Shown in pieces: positions 52,038 to 61,158 of a stretch of DNA of 64,000 nucleotides. Source of the DNA: Verrucomicrobiota bacterium (GTDB lineage Bacteria; Verrucomicrobiota; Verrucomicrobiia; Opitutales; Opitutaceae); the NCBI GenBank assembly GCA_023428905.1, contig JAEYWP010000010.1, positions 24,540 to 88,539 of the forward strand, in the 5' to 3' direction. The notes under the pieces were generated by a model. The model searched no databases and was not told the DNA's origin. It saw nothing but the letters and a program-made list of their open reading frames with translations. Both the position numbers and the translations under genes were made by a program. Within the stretch, counting starts at the first letter, position 1. Each line of letters starts with the position of its first letter.

Positions 52038-53384
52038 ATGCCAAAACCCGCCCCCACCCGGCGCCTCACCCACGACCAGACGGTCTTCCTCTACGCCCTG
52101 CTCGGCGGGGCGCCCGGAGCCGTCATCGTGCTGGTCACCCTCTGGATGTCGGACGCCTACGCGCCGAAGATCCAGTGGACCGTGTCCCTCTTGGTAGCAG
52201 GCTGCTGGCTGGGTTTTTCGCTCGCCGTACGCATGCGCGTCATCCGGCCGCTGCAGACCATGGCGAACCTGCTCTCCGCCCTGCGCGAGGGCGATTTTTC
52301 CATCCGCGCCCGGGGCGCCAACCAGGACGATCCGCTCGGTGATGTGCTGAGCGAGATCAACTCCCTGGGCGGCGTGCTCCAGGAGCAGCGCCTTGGGGCA
52401 ATGGAGGCGACCGCGTTGTTGCGCACGGTGATGGAGGAGATCGACGTCTCCATTTTTGCCTTCGACATCAATTCCACCCTGCGCCTGGTCAATCGCGCCG
52501 GACAGGAACTGCTGGCACAGCCGGCGGAAAAAATCCTCGGACGTTCCGCCGCCGAACTGGACCTCGCCGAATGCCTGGAGGGCAGCGAATCGCGCGTCCT
52601 CGCCAAGGCAGACTTCCCGGGCGGAAACGGGCGGTGGGGCATGCGCCGGACCGCCTTCCGCGAGGGCGGACGCCCGCACCTGCTGGTCGTCATCGCCGAC
52701 CTCAGCCAAGCCCTCCGCGCCGAGGAATCCAAGGCGTGGCAACGTCTCGTCCGGGTGCTTGGTCACGAGCTCAACAACTCCCTCGCCCCGATCAAGTCGC
52801 TGGCCGGGAGCCTCTCGACCTTGCTCAATCGCACCCCGCGCGCAGCCGATTGGGAGGACGACATGCGCTCCGGCCTGGATATCATCGGGTCGCGCGCCGA
52901 CAGCCTGAACCGCTTCATGCAGGCGTATTCCAGGCTCGCCCGCCTGCCGGCCCCGTCCCTTACCCCGGTCGACTTCGGCGGCCTCGTCGCCAAGGTCGTG
53001 CACCTCGAGAAACGCGCCCCCGTTCGCGTCGTCGGCGGGCCCGCCCTGACCGTGCCCTGCGACCCCGCGCAGGTGGAGCAGGTGCTGATCAATCTCGTGA
53101 AAAATGCGGTCGAGGCCGTGCTCGAAACCGCCGGCGAAGTGCGCCTCCAGTGGATACAGGAGGACGGTTACCTCCACCTGTTTGTTGAGGACGACGGCCC
53201 CGGCCTCGGAAACCCCGGCAACCTCTTCGTTCCCTTTTTCACCACCAAGCCGGAAGGTTCTGGCATCGGTTTGGTCCTTTGCCGCCAGATCGCGGAAAAT
53301 CACCACGGCTCCCTGAAGCTGGAAAACCGCGCCGACGCCACGGGCTGCATTGCCACCCTCTGCCTCCCCTTGCAGGCCCACTAG
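52038..53384 (+). CDS. NtrY-like membrane sensor histidine kinase
   Basis: The 448-residue protein has two transmembrane segments (about 17-38 and 47-65), a HAMP-like linker (IRPLQTMANLLSALREGDF), a PAS domain (about 123-225), and a HisKA box with His243 in GHELNNSLAPIKSLAGSL, a form typical of NtrY/AtoS-type kinases. The HATPase domain has the N box NLVKNAVEAV and the G box SGIGLVLCRQIAENH. It has almost no periplasmic loop (about 10 residues), so it may sense within the membrane. It is 53 bp after the NtrC-type gene and forms a two-component system with it. Confidence 0.94.
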   Translation: MPKPAPTRRLTHDQTVFLYALLGGAPGAVIVLVTLWMSDAYAPKIQWTVSLLVAGCWLGFSLAVRMRVIRPLQTMANLLSALREGDFSIRARGANQDDPLGDVLSEINSLGGVLQEQRLGAMEATALLRTVMEEIDVSIFAFDINSTLRLVNRAGQELLAQPAEKILGRSAAELDLAECLEGSESRVLAKADFPGGNGRWGMRRTAFREGGRPHLLVVIADLSQALRAEESKAWQRLVRVLGHELNNSLAPIKSLAGSLSTLLNRTPRAADWEDDMRSGLDIIGSRADSLNRFMQAYSRLARLPAPSLTPVDFGGLVAKVVHLEKRAPVRVVGGPALTVPCDPAQVEQVLINLVKNAVEAVLETAGEVRLQWIQEDGYLHLFVEDDGPGLGNPGNLFVPFFTTKPEGSGIGLVLCRQIAENHHGSLKLENRADATGCIATLCLPLQAH

Positions 53385-53519
53385 CGCCGAAAAACCGTCC
53401 CGTTTATGGGAAAACCCAATCCCAGCGGCGCCCTCCTTTGATCATTCGACGCATCGTTAAATGGAGCACTATTGTTCCTAATCGTTTTTAAACAACGGTT
53501 TGTGCAAACAACGCCGGCT

Positions 53520-53535
53520 TGGCACGGCCCCTGCA
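53520..53535 (+). promoter_or_regulatory. Sigma-54 (-24/-12) promoter upstream of the exporter adaptor
   Basis: TGGCACGGCCCCTGCA matches the sigma-54 consensus TGGCACR-N4-TTGCW at every fixed position except one. Transcription would start near 53546, only about 5 nt before the ATG at 53551. The A/T-rich 60 bp before it (53456-53515) are the expected place for activator sites and contain TTGTT ... AACAA and a TTTAAA. Confidence 0.7.
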
Positions 53536-53550
53536 ATCGTCTTGTATCCT

Positions 53551-54804
53551 ATGGACATCGCCCGTCCGCAAAACCTGCAGCAGAAACGAAAGAAGCGCAT
53601 CCTGATCGGTGCGGTGACGGTGATCGCCCTCGCCTCGATCACCTTCTTCCTAAGCCGGTTAAAGCCGGCCGCGCCCACGATCGAGCGCAATCTGGTGTGG
53701 GTGGACACGGTGAAGCGCGGACCAATGGTGCGCCAGGTCCGCGGCCTCGGCATCCTGGTGCCTGAGGAGATCCGCTGGATTGCGGCCCGCACCTCCGGCC
53801 GCGTCGAGCGTATCGTCATTCGCCCGGGCGCCACCGTCTCGCCCGACAGCGTGATCGTGGAATTGAGCAACCCCGATGTGGAGCAGGCCGCCGTCAGTGC
53901 AGACTCGCAACTCAAGGCCTCCGAAGCAGAGCTGACCAACCTCAAGGTCCAGCTCCAGCGCGGGGTGCTCGAGGCGGAATCCGCCGCCGCCGCCGCGAAG
54001 GCCGCTTTCGAGGAGGCCCGCCTGCGCGCCGAGGTGAACGAGGAACTTTTTAAGGACGGCCTGGTTTCGCCGCTCGAACTCCGCCTATCCCGGGTCAACG
54101 CCGAGCAGGCCGCCACCCGCAACGGGATCGAACAAAAACGTTTTGCCTTCGCCGAGGACTCGGTCGCCCCGCAACTCGCCGTCAAGGAAGCCGAGGTCGA
54201 CCGCCTGCGCGCCCAGGCCCGGCTGCGCCGCGAGGAATTGGACGCCCTGCAGGTCAAGGCCGGCGTCGCCGGCGTGCTGCAGGTCCTTCCCCTCGACGTC
54301 GGCCAGCAGGTCCAGCCGGGGACCAATCTCGCCCGCGTGGCTGATCCCACGCGGCTGAAGGCGGAAGTCCGGATCCCGGAAACCCAGGCCAAGGACATCC
54401 TGATCGGCCAGGCCGCCTCGATCGACACACGCAACGGCGTGGCCAAGGGAAAAGTCGCCCGCATCGACCCCGCGGTACAGAACGGCACCGTGTTGGTGGA
54501 CGTCTCCCTCACCGGCGAGCTGCCGCGCGGCGCCCGCCCTGACCTCTCGATCGATGGCACGATTGAGCTGGAACGCCTGGACGACGTTGTTTTTGTCGGC
54601 CGCCCGGCCTTCGGCCAGGAGCGCAGCACGGTCGGGATCTTCAAGCTCGACCAGGACGGCGTTTATGCCAGCCGCTCCCAGGTCCAGCTGGGTCGCAGTT
54701 CCGTGAATACCATCGAGATCGTCGGCGGCCTTGCCCCCGGCGACCGGGTGATCCTCTCCGACATGTCGCAATGGGATTCCCACGATCGGGTGAAGCTCAA
54801 CTGA
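53551..54804 (+). CDS. HlyD-type periplasmic adaptor of the sigma-54-linked exporter
   Basis: The 417-residue protein has a basic start (QQKRKKR), a transmembrane segment (about 17-36), an adaptor lipoyl half WIAARTSGRVERIVIRPGATV, a long coiled coil (about 110-220, alanine- and glutamate-rich), the second half QVKAGVAGVLQVLPLDVGQQV and a beta barrel. It belongs with the ABC genes downstream. The ATG at 53551 lies just after a predicted sigma-54 start site; an in-frame ATG at 53500 would sit upstream of that promoter and is rejected. Confidence 0.92.
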   Translation: MDIARPQNLQQKRKKRILIGAVTVIALASITFFLSRLKPAAPTIERNLVWVDTVKRGPMVRQVRGLGILVPEEIRWIAARTSGRVERIVIRPGATVSPDSVIVELSNPDVEQAAVSADSQLKASEAELTNLKVQLQRGVLEAESAAAAAKAAFEEARLRAEVNEELFKDGLVSPLELRLSRVNAEQAATRNGIEQKRFAFAEDSVAPQLAVKEAEVDRLRAQARLRREELDALQVKAGVAGVLQVLPLDVGQQVQPGTNLARVADPTRLKAEVRIPETQAKDILIGQAASIDTRNGVAKGKVARIDPAVQNGTVLVDVSLTGELPRGARPDLSIDGTIELERLDDVVFVGRPAFGQERSTVGIFKLDQDGVYASRSQVQLGRSSVNTIEIVGGLAPGDRVILSDMSQWDSHDRVKLN

Positions 54805-54837
54805 GTTCCTCCCGTAACAAAACGATCAATACACGCC

Positions 54838-54966
54838 ATGAGCTGCCGCCTCGTTCCGCCCGCACCGTGCCGCCCAGTCGCGTGCCCCCCTGCCATGCTT
54901 TTCACCGTTCTTGTCATTGCCGCCCTCACCCTGGTTGTCGCCTGGGACACTGAGGCCTCCCGCTGA
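54838..54966 (+). CDS. Candidate small membrane protein (42 residues) inside the exporter operon
   Basis: An ATG at 54838 opens a 42-codon frame ending in TGA at 54964-54966. An internal in-frame ATG at 54895 gives 23 residues. The second half, AMLFTVLVIAALTLVVAW, is a clean transmembrane helix followed by DTEASR; the first half is Pro/Cys/Arg-rich. It fills the 194-bp gap between adaptor and ATPase genes. No ribosome site is evident at either ATG. It could be a genuine small subunit or regulator of the exporter, or chance. I have no homolog in mind. Confidence 0.35.
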   Translation: MSCRLVPPAPCRPVACPPAMLFTVLVIAALTLVVAWDTEASR

Positions 54967-54998
54967 ACTTCAACCCAACCCGCAGACGCATCCCGACC

Positions 54999-55697
<699 letters not shown>

Positions 55698-55908
55698 GCC
55701 GCGGCTGCGCCGCGGAAGGACGTGTGACGAAGCCGGTATGACAAATGGCAAACCGCACACGGAAAAAGGCGGACGTTTGAATGGCCAAAGAAAGTTCTCA
55801 CGCCCCCCTTCCCGCGTCCAAGCCGTGAACGCCCCCCAATCCCGCGTCACCGTTTCCACCCTCTCGTAACCACCCCCTCGCTACGCTAACGGGGCGTTGC
55901 CCACAATT

Positions 55909-55985
55909 GGTCACTGGTCATTGGATCCCCCCTCGCCCTCCGCCCTTCGTTCAGTCGCACTTCGACATTCGTCCTTCCGGCCCCG
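55909..55985 (+). repeat. Composite degenerate heptanucleotide array upstream of the first long permease
   Basis: Eleven 7-nt units run in one phase: GGTCACT, GGTCATT and GGATCCC, then units resembling CCTCCGC, CCTTCGT and ACATTCG. Module order and direction relative to the next gene equal those of the array before maf. It ends 24 nt before the GTG at 56010. The rest of the 312-bp gap (55698-55908) shows nothing I can name. Confidence 0.72.
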
Positions 55986-56009
55986 CGGGCCGGCCCGGTC
56001 CTTCCTTCC

Positions 56010-58436
56010 GTGCTCTACGACCTTCGCCTCGCTTTTCGAATTCTGGTCAAAAACTGGGTCTTCACCCTGATCGCAGTGCTCACCCTCGGCGTGGGCATTG
56101 GGTCGGCGACGGTGGTCTTCTCGGCGGTGAATGCGCTCTTCCTGAGGCCGCTGCCGCTGATCCAGGGCTCGGAGCAGCTGCTCCACTTCTCGCAAACCGA
56201 CACCAGTCGCGGCAGCGAGGACATCGGTATCAACTACGCCGATTTCCGCGACCTCTCGGAGCAGATGACGACGATCGATGGCGCCTGGGTCTTTTCAGAC
56301 CGCACCGTCATCCTGGAAGGGACGGCGGAGCCGGAACGCCTGCTCGGAACCGAGCTGTCGCCACGCGCCTTTAGCCTGATGGGGGTTGAACCGGTGCTGG
56401 GACGTAATTTCCGACCGGAGGATGACGCCGCGGCCGCGCCTCCCGTCGTGTTGCTCAGCCACGCCTTGTGGCAACGGCGCTTCGGGGGGGCGGCAGACGT
56501 GCTCGGCACCACGGTCATCCTCAACGGCCAGGCGGCCACGGTTGTCGGCGTGATGCCGGCGGGTTGGGCGTATCCGGAAATTAGCGACCTGTGGACGCCG
56601 CTCCGCCCCGAGCCGGAGAAGGCCACGATTCGCGGCAGCTTCTGGCTGGGCGGAGCTGCCCGGCTGAAACCGGGGGTATCCCTGGAACAAGCCCAGGCGG
56701 AGGCCACCACCGTGATGGCAGCCCTCGCGCGGCAGTATCCCGCGTCCAATGACGGGATTTCGGTTCGCTTCCGCCCCATCCGGGAGGAGGCAATCCAGGA
56801 AGCCGGTCGCTCTACCCAGCTGCTTTTTGGCGCCGTCCTCTTCGTCTTCCTGATCGCCTGCCTCAACGTGGCCAATCTCCTCCTCGCCCGGGCCAGCTCG
56901 CGGTCCAAGGAAATTGCCGTGCGACTCGCCCTCGGCGCGGAGCGGGGACGTTTGATCCGCCAACTGTTGACGGAGAGCACCTTGCTGGGACTGCTGGGTG
57001 GGGTTGCCGGCATGCTCTTCGCCCTCTGGGGCCTCGATCTGATGGTCGCCGCCATCCCGGTCGAAATCCCCTTCTGGCTCCGCTTTGAGTTCGACGGGCG
57101 CGTCTTCGCCTTTGTCCTAGCCCTCTCCCTCCTGTCCGCCGGTGTGTTCGGCATCGTGCCGTCGCTCCGCTCCACCCGCCCCAGCCTGATCAATGACCTC
57201 AAGGAGGGCGGGCGCACCTCGGAGGATACCAGCCTCCAGACCCACCGGTTGCGCAACACCCTGGTGGTCGCAGAGGTGGCGATCGCCCTGATCCTTTTGG
57301 TCGGCGCCACCCTCCTGCTGCGGAGCTTCATCAATCTCAAAAACGTGGACCCGGGTTATCAGCGCGAAAACGTGCTCACCTTCCGCACCGGCTTTCCCGC
57401 GTCGATGGCGGACGCGGAATCGGAGGTGCCGCGCCAGTTTTTCACCATACTGGAGGAGCGCCTAAGCCAGCTCCCCGGCGTGGAAGCGGCGGGGCTGTCC
57501 GGCATGCACCTGCCCAACCACGGGATGAACATCTCGGGTTTTCTCATGGAAGGGCAGCCGGACCCTAAAGCGTTCTCCAACCTGCTCCTGGCGGAGAATC
57601 ACACCGTCACCCCCGGCTTCTTTGACACGGTCCGGATCCCCCTGGTGGCGGGACGTATGTTCCAGACTTCGGATACGCTGAAGGCGCCGCAGGTGACGAT
57701 TGTCGACGTCCGCTTCGCGGAGACGCACTTTGGCGGTGTGGATCAGGCGCTCGGGCGGCGCTTCCGACTGTCTGGAAAACCAGGCGAACCCGAGCCCCTG
57801 ATGGAGGTGGTCGGGGTGGTGCGCAATATCCTGACGCGGCCGGACAAGACCCACCAGCTCCCCGCCTTCTATCGGCCGGTCAGCCAGGTTCAGAGCAACT
57901 TCATGACCGCGATGATCCGCACGCGCGGCGAGCCCATGGCGTACGCAGAGACCGCCCGGCAGACTGTCCTCGGGGTGAATCGCAGCATCCCGATCTATCA
58001 CGTCATGACCCTGGACCAGGCCTTCATCCGGTCGGTCTGGACCCGCCAGTTTTTCGGTTACCTCTTCACCGCCTCCGGCGTCATCGCGCTTTTCCTGGCC
58101 TGCATCGGTATTTACGGCGTCATGACCTACAACGTCACTCAGCGGACCCAGGAACTGGGTATGCGCATGGCCCTCGGCGCGCAGCCGGCGGAGGTCATGC
58201 GGATGGTGGTGAAACATGGTTTTAACCTCGTCTGCACCGGCCTGTTGCTAGGCCTGGTCGGCGCCTACTTCGCCGTTCAACTCCTTACCGGCACGCTCTA
58301 CGGCGTGTCCCCGCACGACCCTCCCACCTTCGCGCTGGTGCCCCTCCTGCTGACGGGGGTCGCACTGGTTGCCTGTTACCTACCGACGCGCCGCATCACG
58401 CGCATCGATCCCAACGCAGCGATGCGTTGCGAATGA
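56010..58436 (+). CDS. Long ABC permease with two MacB/FtsX units (ADOP-like), first of pair
   Basis: The 808-residue protein contains two MacB-PCD plus FtsX units. It has TM1 near 18-40 (FTLIAVLTLGVGIGSATVVFS), a periplasmic domain with PEPERLLGTELSP-like and VVGVMPAGW motifs, and three helices around 275-400 with RSKEIAVRLALGAERGRLIRQLL. A second unit follows, ending with RTQELGMRMALGAQPAEVMRMV and IDPNAAMRCE. This is the plan of the family called acidobacterial duplicated orphan permease. The start is GTG at 56010. Here it has an ATPase and adaptor next to it, unlike most family members. Confidence 0.9.
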   Translation: MLYDLRLAFRILVKNWVFTLIAVLTLGVGIGSATVVFSAVNALFLRPLPLIQGSEQLLHFSQTDTSRGSEDIGINYADFRDLSEQMTTIDGAWVFSDRTVILEGTAEPERLLGTELSPRAFSLMGVEPVLGRNFRPEDDAAAAPPVVLLSHALWQRRFGGAADVLGTTVILNGQAATVVGVMPAGWAYPEISDLWTPLRPEPEKATIRGSFWLGGAARLKPGVSLEQAQAEATTVMAALARQYPASNDGISVRFRPIREEAIQEAGRSTQLLFGAVLFVFLIACLNVANLLLARASSRSKEIAVRLALGAERGRLIRQLLTESTLLGLLGGVAGMLFALWGLDLMVAAIPVEIPFWLRFEFDGRVFAFVLALSLLSAGVFGIVPSLRSTRPSLINDLKEGGRTSEDTSLQTHRLRNTLVVAEVAIALILLVGATLLLRSFINLKNVDPGYQRENVLTFRTGFPASMADAESEVPRQFFTILEERLSQLPGVEAAGLSGMHLPNHGMNISGFLMEGQPDPKAFSNLLLAENHTVTPGFFDTVRIPLVAGRMFQTSDTLKAPQVTIVDVRFAETHFGGVDQALGRRFRLSGKPGEPEPLMEVVGVVRNILTRPDKTHQLPAFYRPVSQVQSNFMTAMIRTRGEPMAYAETARQTVLGVNRSIPIYHVMTLDQAFIRSVWTRQFFGYLFTASGVIALFLACIGIYGVMTYNVTQRTQELGMRMALGAQPAEVMRMVVKHGFNLVCTGLLLGLVGAYFAVQLLTGTLYGVSPHDPPTFALVPLLLTGVALVACYLPTRRITRIDPNAAMRCE

Positions 58437-58497
58437 CCGCTCTCCGGCTCTCCGGCCGGATCTGACCACGACCGCCTTCCGCCAACCTGGCATCACC

Positions 58498-60954
58498 ATG
58501 CTCATCGACAGCTTTATCCAGGACCTCCGCATCGGCGCGCGCGGGCTCCTGAAGGACAAGGGCTTCACCAGCCTGGCCATCTTCGTACTCGCCCTCGGTA
58601 TCTGCGGGGTCACGACACAACTCTCCGTCATCCAGGCGCTGCTCTGGCGCGGCCTGCCTTTCCCCGAATCGGAGACACTGATGGATCTCTCGCTCCGCGA
58701 CCCCAAGCTCCCGGCCAACGCCGGCGGAGGCATGGCCAGTGCCGACTTCCGCGTGATCGCTGAATCCCAGACCTCCTTTGGCCCCCTGGCGGCCTACCTC
58801 AACGGTTCCACCGTCAACATCACGGTGGACGGGAAGGCTCTGCGGCTGACCGGTGCCTATGTCACGGATACATTTTTTTCCGTCCTCGGCGTCCAGCCTC
58901 TGCTGGGACGCAACTTCACGCCCGCAGACAACCGGCCCGAAGCGGAGCGCGTCACGATCATCAGCCACGAGATATGGCAGCGCGAATTCGGAGGCGCCAA
59001 GGATATCCTGGGCAGGGCGTTTCGGATGAACGGACGGACTGCCACCGTGGTCGGCGTGATGCCTGCCGGCTTCAAATTTCCCGTCAGCGAACAGCTCTGG
59101 GTGCCACTCTTCAACGAGTTCCCGGAGCGGCCGCGCGACGATCCGCTGGCGATTGCCCCCGGGGTCCTGGCGCGCATCAAGACGGGGGTGTCCCTGGATC
59201 AGGCTGAGGTGGAACTGGACGCACTGGCCCGGCGCCTCGCCCTGGAGTTTCCCAAGACCAATCAGAATTTCACGGAAGGGCAGGTACAGCCCTTGTTGCG
59301 CAATTTCATCGGGCCCCAGGTGCGCAGCATCATGAACCTGATGCTGGGTGCGGTGGTGGCGGTGCTGGTGATCGCGTGTGTCAACGTGATGAACATGCAA
59401 CTGGCGCGCGCCACCTTGCGCGCCAAGGAACTCGCAATCCGCGGGGCCCTCGGCGCGTCCCGCATCCGCCTGATCCGGCAGATGCTGACCGAGAGCCTGC
59501 TGCTGGCGACGACAGGGGCCTTGATCGGAGTCGCCCTTGCCTACTGGGCGATCGACTGGATCCGTTCGGTCACCCAGAACCTGACCTTCCCCCTTCCCTT
59601 CTGGATACGATTCGAGATCGACGGCTCCATCCTGCTCCTGGTGGTGGCGGTGATCGTGGCCACCGTCTTTCTCTCCGGTTTCGTGCCGGCCGTACTCGCC
59701 GCGCGGGCCAATGCCGCCGACGTGATGAAGGAGGCGGGGCGCGGCAACACCAGCCGGCTGGTGGGCCAGCTGACGCGTGTCCTGGTGATCCTGCAGATCA
59801 GCCTCACCTTCTCTCTCCTCGTCGCCTGCACCCTGATGGTGCGCTCCATCGTGCGGCAGCAGACCGTGAGTTTTGGATACAACACCACCTCCGTGCTGAC
59901 CGCACGGATGGGCCTCTTTCAGGCCGACTATCCCACCCCGGAGTCGAGAACCACGTTCTACCGGCGGGTCGCGCGGGAATTGCGGGGAAGCCCGGCGTTT
60001 GAGAGCGTCGCCCTCACCTCCCGTTTCCGCATGACCTTCAACGGGCCGACCCAGTACGAGGTGGATGGACGGACGGTGGTCAACCCGGCGGACGCGCCGC
60101 GGGTGATGACCGAGGCGGTTTCAGATGGTTATTTCGAGACGCTCGGCCTGCGCCCGCTTTCCGGCCGGGAGTTCACCTTGGACGACAGCGAAGCCCGGCA
60201 GCCGGTCGCCCTCGTCAACGAGAGTTTCGCCCGGCAGCATTTTGGCGCCGAGTCTCCAGTCGGCCAGCGTATCCGCCGTCTGAATCCAGAAAGTCCGTGG
60301 CGCACCATCGTCGGGGTCGTGCCGGACACCCTGATGCAGGGGCCCTTCAACGCGCAGCTCGGGCCCGCCGGTTATTTCATCCCATTGGACTTCGAACCGC
60401 CGCCGTTTGTCACCCTGGTGGTCCGCGGCCGCGGCACCCCTGAAAGCCTGGCCGAAACGCTGCGCGCAGAGATGGCGCGGATCGATCCGAACCTGCCCCT
60501 GTATTTTGTCGGCGTACCGAGCACGCTGCTTCAGGAGACCCTCGCCCAGAACCGCATTCTCGCCACCCTCTTCTCCGTCTTTGGACTGGTGGGTGTGATC
60601 CTCGCTGCCGTTGGCCTCTATGGCGTGATGTCGTTCTCGGTCAATCAACGCGCCCAGGAGTTCGGCATCCGCATGGCCCTCGGCGCGGATGCACGGACCA
60701 TTCTCAGGACAGTGATGCGCCAGGGGTTGGCCCAGCTGGCCATCGGGGTCGGCATTGGGGTGGTGGCCGCATACGCCCTGCTCAGCATTCTCCAGGGTGC
60801 ACTCGCCAACTTTGTCGCCGGTGTGAATACCCAGGATCCCCTCCTTTACCTCGGCGTGCTTGCCGTCCTGACTGCAGTCGCGTTGACCGCCAGCTTCGTT
60901 CCTGCGCGCCGCGCTACCCGTGTCGACCCGATGATTGTTCTGCGCGGGGATTAA
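58498..60954 (+). CDS. Long ABC permease with two MacB/FtsX units (ADOP-like), second of pair
   Basis: The 818-residue protein has the same plan as its neighbour: KDKGFTSLAIFVLALGICGV as TM1, VVGVMPAGFKFP in the first periplasmic domain, RAKELAIRGALGASRIRLIRQML, then a second unit with SVNQRAQEFGIRMALGADARTILR and the ending RVDPMIVLRGD. It is clearly homologous to, but well diverged from, the first permease. The two may form a heterodimer driven by the ATPase at 54999. The ATG at 58498 is 61 bp after the first permease's stop; an upstream in-frame start inside that gene is not supported by sequence character. Confidence 0.9.
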   Translation: MLIDSFIQDLRIGARGLLKDKGFTSLAIFVLALGICGVTTQLSVIQALLWRGLPFPESETLMDLSLRDPKLPANAGGGMASADFRVIAESQTSFGPLAAYLNGSTVNITVDGKALRLTGAYVTDTFFSVLGVQPLLGRNFTPADNRPEAERVTIISHEIWQREFGGAKDILGRAFRMNGRTATVVGVMPAGFKFPVSEQLWVPLFNEFPERPRDDPLAIAPGVLARIKTGVSLDQAEVELDALARRLALEFPKTNQNFTEGQVQPLLRNFIGPQVRSIMNLMLGAVVAVLVIACVNVMNMQLARATLRAKELAIRGALGASRIRLIRQMLTESLLLATTGALIGVALAYWAIDWIRSVTQNLTFPLPFWIRFEIDGSILLLVVAVIVATVFLSGFVPAVLAARANAADVMKEAGRGNTSRLVGQLTRVLVILQISLTFSLLVACTLMVRSIVRQQTVSFGYNTTSVLTARMGLFQADYPTPESRTTFYRRVARELRGSPAFESVALTSRFRMTFNGPTQYEVDGRTVVNPADAPRVMTEAVSDGYFETLGLRPLSGREFTLDDSEARQPVALVNESFARQHFGAESPVGQRIRRLNPESPWRTIVGVVPDTLMQGPFNAQLGPAGYFIPLDFEPPPFVTLVVRGRGTPESLAETLRAEMARIDPNLPLYFVGVPSTLLQETLAQNRILATLFSVFGLVGVILAAVGLYGVMSFSVNQRAQEFGIRMALGADARTILRTVMRQGLAQLAIGVGIGVVAAYALLSILQGALANFVAGVNTQDPLLYLGVLAVLTAVALTASFVPARRATRVDPMIVLRGD

Positions 60955-61158
60955 AGACCGCGCGGGTCCGCGCTTTGGGCTGTAGGCAAGGAGTGACTCT
61001 CACGGATCCGCCCGTTGTGCCATCGCGAGCCCCTCCACCGTGCCTCGGGGCCGGAAATCGATGCGGTCCTGCAGGACTTTCAGCACGGCGACTCCGGTGG
61101 CCCGCCTTTGCCCCGCAAGGTTGCGCCGGCTCGCCGGCCTGCTTCATTCGAACGGCGC

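Noticed and set aside
53500..53550. Upstream ATG extension of the exporter adaptor (17 more residues)
   Set aside because: It would start upstream of the strong sigma-54 element and adds residues not typical of the N-terminal cytoplasmic tail.
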